DNA of 64,000 bases, taken from Sporisorium sorghi (taxonomy: Eukaryota; Basidiomycota; Ustilaginomycetes; Ustilaginales; Ustilaginaceae). The stretch is taken from the NCBI GenBank assembly GCA_023212695.1, contig JALCCG010000030.1:1-64000 (forward strand), written 5' to 3'. The first letter of the stretch is position 1, and every line of letters begins with the position of its first letter. The position numbers and the translations under genes are program-made. Shown here piece by piece: positions 1-11,123 of the stretch. The notes under the pieces were generated by a model. It was given only the letters and a program-made list of their open reading frames with translations. It searched no databases and had not been told where the DNA came from.

Positions 1-74
<74 letters not shown>
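1..74. repeat. Homopolymer T tract at the window edge
   Basis: The window opens with 74 uninterrupted T bases, and the run may continue to the left. It is much longer than the other homopolymers seen here, which reach 26-27 bases. It may be genuine or an assembly artefact at a contig edge; the sequence cannot decide. Confidence 0.95.
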
Positions 75-869
75 CGTGCCGTATCTGGTTTGTCGTTGAT
101 CCTTGCTGTTCGTGCCGGTCCCTAGAGCTCGTTCGAGCCTTGTTACGAGGTTAGGCGATCATGAGGATATGAGTCGGGTTGAGATCGGATCCCTTTATCT
201 TTTCGCCGCAAGGTTTGATAGAACGCTGTCGTAATCCGCTAAATGCTGAGTTCTGGACCAAATGAAAGATGCAACCCTCGTAATCGCACCTTCCGATCCT
301 GTCCTGAAACCGCTCGAATGATGACCTCGGATGAGCCGCTTTGCTTTGCGTGTTGTTGAATGCTGTGTGATAGTCGTGATGACAGATCAAGCTGCACGAC
401 CAGCGCGACTCGGAGCTCACACAGCTGCAGGCGCCATGTGGAGAGCTCTCAGCTCTCAGCTCGGACCCTTTGCGTGCGATTTCGCCTGACGCGCGCCCAC
501 GACTGCCGACTCCCGAATTTCGCACTCGGTGACATGCTCTCACAACGCTGTACCACAACCACCTCAACACTCGCAGTCCATGCATTCCAAGCAGAACAAG
601 CGCAATCAACAGACTATAGATGCAGAGAGAGAATGATTGCAATCAAAGAAAATAAAAAAATGACACGGCTGATGATGCGAGGGGACAAGGATACAGAACA
701 CGACAATGATTGACCATGACTAGACCAAAAGAAAAATCCCATAGACCGGTGACACGGGGGTTTGTGCGGGGAGAGGTGGATAGCAGGGAAAGATGAGGGA
801 ATGCAAGAGCTGGAAGAAGCAGAGGCGTGAAAGCGTGTGTCCTTGACATGTGGTAGTGTGTGCGATAAG
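75..869. other. Intergenic, 3' side of the methyltransferase-like gene
   Basis: No convincing gene is visible. The open frames here are short, overlap on both strands and have no recognisable domains. The right-hand part probably holds the 3' UTR of the minus-strand gene that ends at 870. Confidence 0.5.
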
Positions 870-3482
870 TTAGATACGACGCAGAGCAACGATCTGAACC
901 TCGAGCTCGCACTCGGCGATCGGACAAGGCTCCTGATCGTCGATCCTGGACTGGAGCACATCCCAAAGCGAGTCGAGCACAAACTCAACAGCACCTTTGC
1001 TGAGCTTGCCCTTCTCTCGCAGGATGGCACGGAAGTGTGACTCGTACAGGTTCTTGAACAGCTGGATCATGTGCTCTGCGAAAGCGACGCGCGACAGCGT
1101 GCCCGCCTGCAACGCCTTCCACGCAGGATGCGGAAGACGCAGCGGCTCGGCCTCGCACGTCAGAGAAGGCGGGTCGTTAGCCGATACAGGCTCGTCGCCC
1201 AGGCCACAGCTCCACTCGACCTTCCACAGATGCTTGACCGACTTGAGCACGTTGCGCGTCTGGCGCGGCGTGCGTGCGTGCATGGGCAAGCTTAGCAGGT
1301 GGCGCGCCACATCGCTCTTGAGCATGCCGCACGACACGAGACGCTGCAAGCACGGCGCGAGCGTGTTGGTCAGCGTCGACCAGATATCCGACGGCCTGTG
1401 GGTCGTTTCCGTTGCGTTTCCTGCGCCGGCAAACGACGCGCGGTTGGGCGACGAGTTGGAGCGCCTTCGCTCCTTGCGCAGCAGCGGGATGCGTGCTGAG
1501 ATCGCATGCTCGTCCGGACCAACACCTTCGACCGAGCGATCCACCTCGGTCGAGCCGATGCTATGCACAGTGGAACGGGGTCGGTCGGGCAAGACGACGT
1601 TGCTGTCCTCGGATCGAGCAATGTAGGCCATCACGATGACACCGCCCTTGCGGAACTCGTGCGCCCTGGCCGTGAGGAACGCAGCGAGTTCGGCGTGTGC
1701 CGACGTAGAGAGCGATACAGTGGGACTCCTTGGCGTGTGCGACCAGTGCAGATCCATCAAGCTGATTCCAAGATGCAGCGTAGACGGCGGAGCGATGCGC
1801 GATGCAAACGGTCTCGACACAAAGCTCGGGAAGATGGCGTTGTGCAGAGGCGGCTCGTGGGTAGCCTGCCACTGCGGGTGAAGGTACGACTCCGGGTTCG
1901 AATCGAGCATCTGCGACAAGGGGCGGAAATCCGCTTGGGGCGAGTCCTCGTGGATGATGGAGAAGTTGACCTTGCACGGATCGTCGGCGGAAGCATCGAC
2001 GCCCAGGATGGATCGGAGCGACGCAGCTCCCGCTGCATCGAGGCCGGGGAAGTAGTCGCTGGCGTCTTCTGTCTTGCCCGCTTCCCGCCTTGGCGTGTCG
2101 GCGTGCGCTTTCTCGACAAACGACGAGATGATGGCCTGCATCAGGTTGACGGATCTCGTGTTGAGACTGCCGTACTCGGCAATAGTGATGGTCTCGCCCT
2201 CCTCGCCAGAGATGGGGATGCTCGCCACCAGATGAGGCAGCACCTCGGAGACCTTGGCACGAACGCCAGGTCCAAAGTGGCTGCCACCTCCAAGGCCGAG
2301 CAAGGCCGCCTGTGTGGGCCCATGTGCGCCCGCAGCCAAGCCTTGTCGGATGGATTTCCAGCCAGCCGCTTCGGTGGGATGCGCAGCGTCGTGGAAGAGG
2401 CTGGACGAGGTGGTGGCAGCGGCGAAGGGCTTGCCAGACAAGGGATGATGCACGTCAGGCGAGAGCATGGCCTTGTCGCCGAGCGAAGGCGTCTGGAGCT
2501 GCGTGCTGCTACTGAACGAGGCTTGTGCGTGCGTGCTGCTTCGGCCACTCAGGGAAGGCTCTTGGTCGGGACTGGTGGAAGCCGAAAGCGGTGCATCGAT
2601 GTTGAAGCTGTTGGGCAGACCGTGGGTGAGGATCTTGGCCTCGTTGCGGAGCGCAATGTAGTTGTTCTGATAGTATTGCTGCTTTTCGATCTCTGCGGCG
2701 TTGGCAGGCGATGCGGGAGGGATGATCGAGTCGTGCGTGTCGGCGCGGTGATGACGGCCAAGCCTCATGGGCTCGATGCGATGCTTTGGTTGGCGCGCAC
2801 CGGTGGTGCGCCTGCGGTGAAGGTCTCCCTCGGCCGCGTCGGCGACAGTGTCAGGACTCTGGCGGCCACTGTTGCGGTAAGGCAGGCTGACGGCGGCGGA
2901 GATGGCCTCTGGGCTGTCAAAGTCGAAGCGAGGAGCAGAGGTGGATGGTGATGGTTGTGTGTCGAAGGCGCTGTGGTCCGAGGTGGAAGGATGCGATTCG
3001 AACGTGGCCTGATGCGGACGCGAGTAGCGGGGTTCGGCGAGACCCGAGAGTGCTGCGACTTGGGCGCCCGGGATGTGTGTCATGAGGGCAGACGACGCAA
3101 GGCTAACTCCGAGACCCATCTCGAGACCTGTGGTGACAACGCTGCTCACTTCTACGGGCGAGGTGCCGACGGCAGAGAGCGAGGCAAGCGCCGGTGGAGT
3201 AAGACCCTCGACCATGCCGATGTGGTAGAGCGAAGCTTTGGAAAAGGTCGGAGGTGGACTGGGATCGAGCATAGGCTCTAGCTCGGCGGCGGCGGCAGCA
3301 GCAGCAGCAGCAGCAGTAGGTGTGGTGGTCATCTGTGCTGATGTGGTGCGAGAGGTGGCTTCGAAATTGGCGATGGCGTGCGGGTTGTATCGTCTTGCAC
3401 CGAGTGGATGGGACTGGTCTTGCATGTAGGCAAAAGTCTGAGAAGGTGCAGACGGAGTGAGGTCGTGGTCGACTGTACTCAT
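870..3482 (-). CDS. SABATH-like (carboxyl methyltransferase family) SAM-dependent methyltransferase
   Basis: This 870-residue protein has a low-complexity N-terminal half with an Ala run and many Ser/Pro. The C-terminal half resembles the SABATH / Methyltransf_7 family of salicylate- and jasmonate-type O-methyltransferases. The SAM-binding motif region reads AEYGSLNTRSVNLM (E436-Y437-G438). The family block SLMDLHWSHTP follows with H579-W580, then a RKGGVIVMAYIARSE strand that matches the usual PGG-MVL block, and a C-terminal helix bundle (residues about 800-855). The start is the ATG at 3482. The frame stays open for 90 more codons upstream but has no ATG. The substrate is unknown. In the plant family the acidic loop binds SAM and the Trp binds the carboxylate; here the first acidic residue is Glu rather than Asp. 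The family call is made by motif order only. Confidence 0.7.
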   Translation of the reverse strand: MSTVDHDLTPSAPSQTFAYMQDQSHPLGARRYNPHAIANFEATSRTTSAQMTTTPTAAAAAAAAAAELEPMLDPSPPPTFSKASLYHIGMVEGLTPPALASLSAVGTSPVEVSSVVTTGLEMGLGVSLASSALMTHIPGAQVAALSGLAEPRYSRPHQATFESHPSTSDHSAFDTQPSPSTSAPRFDFDSPEAISAAVSLPYRNSGRQSPDTVADAAEGDLHRRRTTGARQPKHRIEPMRLGRHHRADTHDSIIPPASPANAAEIEKQQYYQNNYIALRNEAKILTHGLPNSFNIDAPLSASTSPDQEPSLSGRSSTHAQASFSSSTQLQTPSLGDKAMLSPDVHHPLSGKPFAAATTSSSLFHDAAHPTEAAGWKSIRQGLAAGAHGPTQAALLGLGGGSHFGPGVRAKVSEVLPHLVASIPISGEEGETITIAEYGSLNTRSVNLMQAIISSFVEKAHADTPRREAGKTEDASDYFPGLDAAGAASLRSILGVDASADDPCKVNFSIIHEDSPQADFRPLSQMLDSNPESYLHPQWQATHEPPLHNAIFPSFVSRPFASRIAPPSTLHLGISLMDLHWSHTPRSPTVSLSTSAHAELAAFLTARAHEFRKGGVIVMAYIARSEDSNVVLPDRPRSTVHSIGSTEVDRSVEGVGPDEHAISARIPLLRKERRRSNSSPNRASFAGAGNATETTHRPSDIWSTLTNTLAPCLQRLVSCGMLKSDVARHLLSLPMHARTPRQTRNVLKSVKHLWKVEWSCGLGDEPVSANDPPSLTCEAEPLRLPHPAWKALQAGTLSRVAFAEHMIQLFKNLYESHFRAILREKGKLSKGAVEFVLDSLWDVLQSRIDDQEPCPIAECELEVQIVALRRI

Positions 3483-6400
3483 GGTCGTGTGTGCATCGGC
3501 GTTGGGTGTCGTCTGGGGTGAGGCGACGACTAAACGAGGGAGAGGGTGGAGCGCAATGTCGGCCTCTGGTTTGCCGGATTGAGTGTGGCTGACAATGCCA
3601 GTGGGACGTTTGGGTGGGCAAGGGGCAAGGTAAGCCAGTGCAAGCTGAAAAGCGGTGTCAAGGGCGAGGGGACAAAGGCATGGAGGGGATTGGCACAGTT
3701 TGGGAGGAGGGGCAAAGATGCAGTGACAAACGGCGGGATGGGCCTCTGTCACGGGCAGGGAGGCAGGCTAGAAAGCGGAATGGTGGGCTTGCTGGCAGGT
3801 GGAGATGGTCGAAATGCTCGGCATTCAGTTGGGCAGCTCTGTTGGATTGAGAGAGCTTGCAGGCGGTGAGAGTGGATGACTGATGAGGTCGGCCGAAGCA
3901 AAGAGGTGGACCAGGCGGAAGCGCGGTGGATGAGGTGAGGATGAAGAGCGAGTTGTGAGCTTGGAAGATCGGAGGTGATGCTGGCTTGACTAGCGAGGCG
4001 GCGGTGAATGGCCGCTGGAGCAGTTCAAAGGCAAGGGCAAAGTGCGGGGGTCGGTGGCGATATGAAGTGGGTGGTGCGCGTGCACGCTGAGGCTGGGTGG
4101 TGTAGTCAGCTTGTAGTCAGCTGTGGAGATGAAAGGGGGCGCACGCTCCCGGAATTGGACGCCGCCGGCTTGTAGATACGGCGAGATTGAACAACGACGG
4201 GAGCTGTTCGGCAGATAATGGTGTGCCGAGATGGAATGCAGAGGAAGGAGCCGTTGTTCAGCGAGCGGCGAGGGAGCAGGAGAAAGTCGAAGAAGCGAGC
4301 CAAGAGAACGTGATTGTGGGAGAGGAAAGGGGAGCAAAATATGCCGGAGATGGTGGTGGCTGTTGGTGACGGTCCTTTTTTTTTATGGATGTTGCCGGCG
4401 GTGAAGAAGGAAGAGAAGGAGATGGAAGAGGTGAGTGGTCATGGTGGGCATCGACGAGCAGAAGCTGCACGACAGCTGTGCGACTGGGCGATTTCAGTTG
4501 CTTGCTTGTCGAGATCCGTCTGGAAACCGAGACAGACAGTTTCCGCGGGAGACTGAGGCTGAGGCTTTGGCTGCGACACTTGGACAGCGCCAAAAGCGCG
4601 TCTCGCATTTTTAGTTTTTTTTAGTTTTTTTTTTTTTCTTCCTTCTTTTCTTTAGTGTCTCGAAATTTCGAGGGTCGTGATCAGCTGTCAGCCTTTCAAG
4701 CCATCACACACCCCCAACCATGCATGAATCATCATCAGCCGCCGCCGCAGCGGCATCAGCTTCCCCCAAAAAGTCGATTTTCCGTTGTCACTTTTCTCTC
4801 TCACGCGCTCGATTCTGCTCTGCGTGCCACGTCCATGTTGACACATGGCGACGACGACGACGACAGTAGCAACAAAGACATGTATGATTTCGATCGCTGC
4901 CACGAGCTCGCTGTCGTGCTCTCTCTTTTGCCCCATGTTGTTCGTTCCTGTAGCTTGTGTTGACGATCGAGATCAGCGCAAGTATGCACGTCCCGGTTGC
5001 TAGGCTCCAAGGTGCTTGGTAACAACGATGTGAAACCGATCTGCTTCTTCCAATTCATCATCATCTTGTGCTACTGATCGTTGAGATCATGCTCAGAGCG
5101 GCGAATTCTCCGCTGTGAGCACCGAATTGTTGGTCTTGGCTTGCTTTTGTGAGGTCGGGATCAAGCGGGTGGCTGAGCTGCTACGGCACACGAGACGGGT
5201 ACGAAAAATGCCCGCGGACCATCTCACATTTCTGTGATTCGCCAAGACCATGACCCAGACCAAGGCTGTGTCCCGCTCCTCCTCCTCCTTCTTGATCTTA
5301 CATACTGTTGGCTACGGTTAGTCTGACTCGAAGCGTCGGACGAGGCTGCGGCCGGTCAATTCTGCCGTAAGACGACGACGACGACGACGACGACGAAGCG
5401 CTGTTTCTCAGGATTTTTCATCGACCGACGTCCGCGGACCCCCATTTGTCGCTTAGCTTGCTGTTGTGGACAGTCGAGTGGGTCTATCTATCCAACAACG
5501 GCTAGTGCAAAGTCATACCCGGTGTCGGCAGATGGAACAACCTCCAAAGCGAATGCATGGTCGATTCGGCTCCAACTAACTTTAACCAACGATTCACGAG
5601 GCCATGCATGGCTACGAGCCAAGACACAAATACGGAAGCGACAACCCGGCACTAAGTTAGTGCTGATCATGCAACGCACCGTGCCAGCAGCGGCCTCGCG
5701 ACGGCGTGCAGTGGTGGGTGGTCTCGACTGTGCCGAGGCGGAATCACAGCAACCACGCTAACATGGCGATGGAGGCGCGCCCCCTAGCGGGCCGTCATGG
5801 CCTCCGCATCGACGGGGGGTTGCATGACAATACAGTATGCGGGCGCATACCGTAGTGGGGGTGCGTCCCCATTTTTTTAATTTTGCTGGTGTTTGTGTTG
5901 GACTCTTTGTCGCCGCACTCTGTACAGGTGACCGTACCACAGCTCAACTCTTTTTTAGACGCCGTGATACAGACCAACGCAGACGTTCCAAGTGACTGCC
6001 AAGCCGAAAATTCTCGACCCTTCCTCACACGGTTTCATCAGCCGAGACAAGAAGCACAGAGAGAGCAATCCAAATTCCCCACCCTGAGCAGCGTGCTCTC
6101 TCTCTCTCTCTCTCTTCCAAGACGGTAACCGAGAGACGACGTTCTTCGACGTTCGACGTTCCAGCTCCTTGTCCGTAGCTCGCTTAGGATTCAGGCCTAG
6201 TCGATTAGAAAGCATCCTTCGAGTTCGAGACGGTCACCATCAGTCAGTCCAAGGCGTTCCATTCGGACCTCGTGTGTCGCAACCAGTCTCTTCTTGCTCA
6301 AGTTTCTTGCTACGACGGCCTCGTCAAAAGCTTAGCCTGGCTCGAAGGTAGGCGGTGAATTTTTACAGCATGTTAGATTCTTGTCCTAGATAATCCTCCA

Positions 6401-6669
6401 CTTCGGGACTCGGAACTTATTAAGCTTGGTTGAGGAGAAGAAAAAAAAAAAAAAAAAAAAAAAAAAGAAAAGAAAAAAAAAAAAATTCGAACCCTGAACA
6501 AGAAGAAAAAGTTGAACAGCATCCTCATCCTCGTCGACAGCTCACCCTTGGCATCTCTCTTTCGAGAGACGTAATCATCTCATCAGTAGCCAAGAACACC
6601 ATCTCTATCGCGTATCTATCGACAAGCGCAGCGACGACCTCGAGCGGCGCCTCTCCATCACGAGCCACA
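3483..6669. other. Divergent intergenic region with low-complexity tracts
   Basis: This 3.2-kb stretch separates the minus-strand methyltransferase gene from the plus-strand KRE33 gene, so it should hold both promoters and leaders. It contains a T-rich block near 4614-4640, a (GAC)n microsatellite at about 5371-5395, a (CT)n run near 6099-6117 and an A-rich block at 6438-6485. The small open frames show no recognisable domain and I do not support any as genes. Confidence 0.6.
6438..6485. repeat. A-rich tract in the KRE33 leader region
   Basis: There are 26 consecutive A bases at 6441-6466, an AAAA between two G interruptions, then 13 A at 6473-6485. The tract lies 185-230 bases before the KRE33 start codon, so it could be a nucleosome-excluding promoter element or part of the leader. 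Confidence 0.85.
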
Positions 6670-9600
6670 ATGAGGAAGCAGTTGGATCCACGCATCCCAA
6701 TCCTCATTCGCAACAATGTGGCGCTCAACCATCGTTCCTTCTTCGTCATCGTCGGTGACAAGGGCAAAGACCAGATTGTCAACCTACACTTTCTCCTCTC
6801 CCAATCTCGAGTTCAGTCTCGACCCAATGTGCTCTGGTGCTACAAGAAGGATCTCGGTTTCACTACACACCGCAAGAAACGCGAGCAAAAGATCAAGAAT
6901 GACATCAAGCGCGGCGTGCGCGAAAAGGGCCAGGGCGATCCCTTCGAGCTCTTTGTCAGCCTCACCGACATCCGATACTGCTACTACAAGGACACTCCCA
7001 AGATCCTCGGTCAGACGTACGGCATGCTGATATTGCAAGACTTTGAAGCCGTCACGCCCAACATGCTCGCACGAACCATCGAGACCGTAGAAGGTGGCGG
7101 TGTCGTCGTCCTCTTGCTCAAGACCATGTCCAGTCTTCGACAGCTCTACTCCCTCGGAATGGACGTCCATCGCAACTACAGATCCAACGCCTCGGACGAT
7201 GACCCCGTAGCGCGCTTCAACGAACGCTTCCTCCTCTCTCTCGGTGCCAACCAGGACACGCTGCTGCTCGACGACGAGCTCAACGTGCTCCCGCTCAGCA
7301 AGGGCAAAGACATCAAGCCGCTTCCAGAGACCAGCACGGGTGCCGGCACCGGCGTAGGATCCACAGTTCGCAAGGGCAAAGAGCGTGTCGAGGCAGAGGA
7401 GGAGCTTGCAGAGCTCAAGGATCAGGTACGAGAGACAAAGGTCGTCGGCGAAGTGGTCCGACATGCAAAGACGCTCGATCAGGCCAAAGCCGTCCTGACC
7501 ATCCTCGACATCCTTTCGAGCTCGTCCCTCTCCACCACCGTCGCACTCACCGCAGCTCGTGGTCGTGGAAAATCCGCCGCTCTCGGTCTCTGCATCGCTG
7601 CTGCCGTCGCACATGGTTACAGCAACATCTTTGTCACTTCGCCAAGCCCGGAAAACCTCAAGACGCTTTTCGAGTTCGTCTTCAAGGGCCTCGACGCGCT
7701 TGGTTACGAGGAGGTCGCCGACTGGGACCTGCAGAGAGGTACGGGAGAGTGGAAGGATGTCGTGGTGCGCGTCAACATCTTCCGTGGTCATCGTCAGACC
7801 ATCCAATACATTCAGCCCCAAGACCATCAGGTGCTCGGTCAAGCCGAGCTCGTCGTCATCGACGAAGCTGCCGCCATCCCACTGCCGCTCGTACGCAACC
7901 TTATGGGACCTTACTTGGTGTTTTTGTCTTCCACCATCAACGGCTACGAGGGCACGGGACGCAGTCTATCGCTCAAACTCATCCAGCAGCTCCGTGACAG
8001 CGCACGAGGAGTCGTAGATGCGTCCAACACGGACGACACCGCCGCCTCTTCCAGCAAGGCCTCGCGCAAAGAGGCCAAAGGCGGTCTCAACACGGGTCGT
8101 GCCGCCGGTGCCGCGCTCGCCGCCAGGTCGCTCAAGGAGGTCGAGCTCAAGGAGCCCATCCGATACTCGCGCGGCGACAAGATCGAATCGTGGCTTCACC
8201 AGCTGCTCTGCCTCGATGCATCGCTCACCCGTCTTTCGTCGGCAGCGCTCAAAGCCAAGGGCTGCCCTCATCCCTCTTCCTGCGATCTCTACATGGTCAA
8301 CCGCGATGCACTGTTCAGCTACCATCCTGCTTCCGAGGTTTTTTTGCAACGCATGATGGCGCTCTACGTAGCCAGCCACTATAAGAATTCGCCCAACGAT
8401 CTTCAGCTGATGAGCGACGCACCCGGCCACCGCCTCTTTGTGCTGCTGGCACCGCTCAAAGGCAACGAAGGTGGTCTTCCCGAGCCACTCTGCGTAGTCC
8501 AAGTCGCTTTGGAGGGCAACATCAGTCGAGGCGCGGTTCTCAACAGTCTGAGCCGTGGCACGCGAGAGGCAGGCGACCTCATCCCTTGGCTCGTGGCGCA
8601 ACAGTTCCAGGACGCCGACTTTGCCTCGCTCTCCGGCGCTCGCGTGGTGCGTATCGCCGTGCACCCCGACTACGCCCGCATGGGCTACGGCGCACGCGCT
8701 CTGCAAGCGCTCGAGGCGTTCTACAGCGGACAGTTGCTCGACGTCGACAACGTGCGAGATGACCTCGACGACGGCGAGACGTTCGCGGCTGTGCGCGATA
8801 AAAAGATCTCCAAGGACGCCAGCCTGTTGCAGGGTGATGAAATCCGAGTGCGCGATGCCGCACGCATGCCTGCTTTGCTGCAGAGGCTGTCGGAGCGTCG
8901 ACCGGAACAGCTCGACTGGCTCGGCGTGTCGTACGGACTCACCCCGCAGCTGTTCAAGTTTTGGAAGAAGGCGGGATACACACCGCTGTGGGTGCGACAG
9001 ATCGCCAACGACCTCACCGGCGAGTACACGACGGTCCAACTCAAGGCGCTCGATACGTCGACCTCGACCACGGGCTCAGCCTGGCTGGGCTCGCTGGCCG
9101 CCGACTTCCGCAAGCGTTTCATCTCGCTACTGTCGTACAAATTCCGCGAGTTTTCCACCATCACGGCGCTCACAGTGCTCGAAGCCGCCACTCAAGGTGC
9201 TCGACTTGCCGATGCCGACGAGGACGTCTCGGCCGCTTCGTCTGCATCGTCGCCGCTGGGTGCTGCTGAACTGCGCACGCTGCTGACGCCGTTCGACATG
9301 AAGCGTCTCGACTCGTACTCGAACAACATGGTCGAGATGTCGGTGGTGCTCGACCTGCTGCCCACGCTGGGTGTGCTGTACTTTAACAACAGGCTGCGAG
9401 CGGTGCGTGAAGACGAAGCGGCTGCGTCGACCATTGATGCGCACGACGAGGAGGAAGAGCTGCGTCTGTCTGGCTTGCAGTCGTCGCTGCTGCTGGCCAT
9501 CGGCCTCCAGAGAAAGACGCCGGACGAGATCAGCGCGGAACTGCGTCTGCCGCTTCAACAGGCCATGGCACTGTTTGTCAAGACGGTGCGACTGCTCGTC

Positions 9601-10212
9601 AAGAGCATCCGCAAAGTCGAGAAGAAGGAAATCGCACAGTCGATGCCCGAGCTCGGATCCGGGCTCGATGCACGCGCGCCTCTGCGTAAGAAGGCAAATG
9701 GCGATGGCACAGACCAAGGCGACGACTGGACTGCGCTCAAGGGAGATCTGCAGTCCGAATTGCGCGATGCTGGACGCGAATTCTTGGCTGGCAACAAGCA
9801 AGGCGAGGCACGTGGCGAGCTGGACGACGATGAAGAAGATTTCGATGACGATGAGGAAGACGACGACGACGACGATGACGATGATGAGGAGGAGGATGAA
9901 GACGAAGACGAGAACGACGCAGAGCTCCTCGCAACCAAGCAGAAGCTGATCGATTCGATGGACCTCTCCAAATACGCCATCAAGGACGACGGAGCCGACG
10001 GTGCCAATTGGAGCCAAGCCGAAGCCGAGGTCGCCAACATGCTCCGCAAAAACGGCGGCAACGATCTGAAGGGCTTCAACACCACCATCTCGGTCAAAGG
10101 CACCAAGCGCGCCGCCGCCGCCGACGACGACAAGGCCGAATCCAGTCCTAAGAAAGGTTCCGAGAAGAAAGGAGGAAAGAGCGCCAGCTCCAAGAAGCAG
10201 AAGCGCCGTTGA
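6670..10212 (+). CDS. KRE33: RNA cytidine acetyltransferase (Kre33/NAT10)
   Basis: This 1180-residue protein makes N4-acetylcytidine in 18S rRNA and in tRNA (the latter with a Tan1-type adaptor) and acts in nucleolar small-subunit assembly. The start MRKQLDPRIP is the classic family N-terminus. In order it has the N-terminal DUF1726/TmcA-like domain (about 1-200), a RecD-like helicase domain with P-loop ARGRGKSAA (about 296-304) and a VVIDEAA Walker B block, a GNAT domain with the acetyl-CoA loop HPDYARMGYGARA (around I662), and a tRNA-binding C-terminal domain. Yeast Kre33 and human NAT10 are about 1050 and 1025 residues; the excess here is inserted linkers and an acidic D/E run at about 1051-1082, followed by a basic Lys-rich tail suited to nucleolar targeting. 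No intron is seen. The frame is open 80 codons upstream without an ATG. Confidence 0.97.
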   Translation: MRKQLDPRIPILIRNNVALNHRSFFVIVGDKGKDQIVNLHFLLSQSRVQSRPNVLWCYKKDLGFTTHRKKREQKIKNDIKRGVREKGQGDPFELFVSLTDIRYCYYKDTPKILGQTYGMLILQDFEAVTPNMLARTIETVEGGGVVVLLLKTMSSLRQLYSLGMDVHRNYRSNASDDDPVARFNERFLLSLGANQDTLLLDDELNVLPLSKGKDIKPLPETSTGAGTGVGSTVRKGKERVEAEEELAELKDQVRETKVVGEVVRHAKTLDQAKAVLTILDILSSSSLSTTVALTAARGRGKSAALGLCIAAAVAHGYSNIFVTSPSPENLKTLFEFVFKGLDALGYEEVADWDLQRGTGEWKDVVVRVNIFRGHRQTIQYIQPQDHQVLGQAELVVIDEAAAIPLPLVRNLMGPYLVFLSSTINGYEGTGRSLSLKLIQQLRDSARGVVDASNTDDTAASSSKASRKEAKGGLNTGRAAGAALAARSLKEVELKEPIRYSRGDKIESWLHQLLCLDASLTRLSSAALKAKGCPHPSSCDLYMVNRDALFSYHPASEVFLQRMMALYVASHYKNSPNDLQLMSDAPGHRLFVLLAPLKGNEGGLPEPLCVVQVALEGNISRGAVLNSLSRGTREAGDLIPWLVAQQFQDADFASLSGARVVRIAVHPDYARMGYGARALQALEAFYSGQLLDVDNVRDDLDDGETFAAVRDKKISKDASLLQGDEIRVRDAARMPALLQRLSERRPEQLDWLGVSYGLTPQLFKFWKKAGYTPLWVRQIANDLTGEYTTVQLKALDTSTSTTGSAWLGSLAADFRKRFISLLSYKFREFSTITALTVLEAATQGARLADADEDVSAASSASSPLGAAELRTLLTPFDMKRLDSYSNNMVEMSVVLDLLPTLGVLYFNNRLRAVREDEAAASTIDAHDEEEELRLSGLQSSLLLAIGLQRKTPDEISAELRLPLQQAMALFVKTVRLLVKSIRKVEKKEIAQSMPELGSGLDARAPLRKKANGDGTDQGDDWTALKGDLQSELRDAGREFLAGNKQGEARGELDDDEEDFDDDEEDDDDDDDDDEEEDEDEDENDAELLATKQKLIDSMDLSKYAIKDDGADGANWSQAEAEVANMLRKNGGNDLKGFNTTISVKGTKRAAAADDDKAESSPKKGSEKKGGKSASSKKQKRR

Positions 10213-11123
10213 CGTTTTGTAGCTATCCATTAAGTTAATCGACAGCATGCCATCATCATGACAGCAGCCTCTCTCGTTCCTGTGTACCAATCTTTTTTGG
10301 TGTTGCATTTTTCTGCGAGTGCGCCTCGAAGCTAAAAATTAAGCTTGAATTTGCTTGCTTTCCACGCAAAGCGATTTTTTCAAGGAAAGCGGTTGCATGT
10401 GCGTGCGCGCGTGTGTGCGCATCGAAATGAAGTCGACTGAGGCCTGACTGCTTCAAGCAGATTTTTTTGGGCTGGAAAATATTTTTGATTCCATCCCGGA
10501 TTTTTTTCAAAAAAAAGTCGTGCCGAAAATGAAGGCTGCTTTCCCCTCTCTCAGCAGCCCAACAGCCCACAAATGAAATTCAAAACAATTTTTCAAATCT
10601 CGATTTTCGATTTTCAAAATTCAATTTAAAAAATCAAAAACAAAAATGAATAAATAAACAAAGCGGGACAGCAGAGGAGGAGGAGTTTTCCTTTTTCTTT
10701 TTTCTGGCCTTTTCTATTTTTCCCTTTTTTTTCCCTTTTTTCCCTTTTTCCCCCTCTCTGCCTCTTGCGCAATCCTCCTCTATCAATCCTCGAGGCTGAA
10801 TTGGTCTGCTCCCTCCATCCATCCCTCTTGACACCACCATCAAGCTTCCGCTTCCGCATCGACCTTGTCGCCCAAATAATTGCGACATCGTTCGTAGCTC
10901 AAGCGTATCCATCACTTTTATCGTCACTTCGCCCGCACCACTGCATTCAAGGGTCCAGCTGTCGAGCTATCCCGACTCCCGACGCGCCCGCAACCTCCAC
11001 GCGCGCTACTGGACGCGACACTGTGAATCACAGCAGCATCCAATCTTCCGCAGCGTCGCATCTAGTCGCAATCCGTCGTAGCAATCCCAATCCTCGTCGC
11101 TTGCCATCTGCCAAACGCAGGCC
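10213..11123. other. Intergenic: KRE33 3' end and promoter of the zinc-finger/AT-hook gene
   Basis: No supported gene. The left half is AT-rich with several T and A runs (about 10,560-10,660) suited to 3'-end formation. A strongly pyrimidine-biased block of T/C runs at about 10,685-10,800 precedes the next gene. Confidence 0.6.

Noticed and set aside
1885..1910. GGTTCGAATC resembling a tRNA B box
   Set aside because: It lies inside the conserved coding part of the methyltransferase-like gene and no acceptor stem or A box is found.
3483..3752. 90-codon upstream extension of the methyltransferase-like protein
   Set aside because: It begins at GTG, has no ATG and low-complexity composition, so it is taken as leader.
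6430..6669. In-frame open extension of KRE33 with poly-Lys
   Set aside because: It has no ATG, is made of the A-rich tract, and the family N-terminus MRKQLDPRIP starts at 6670.
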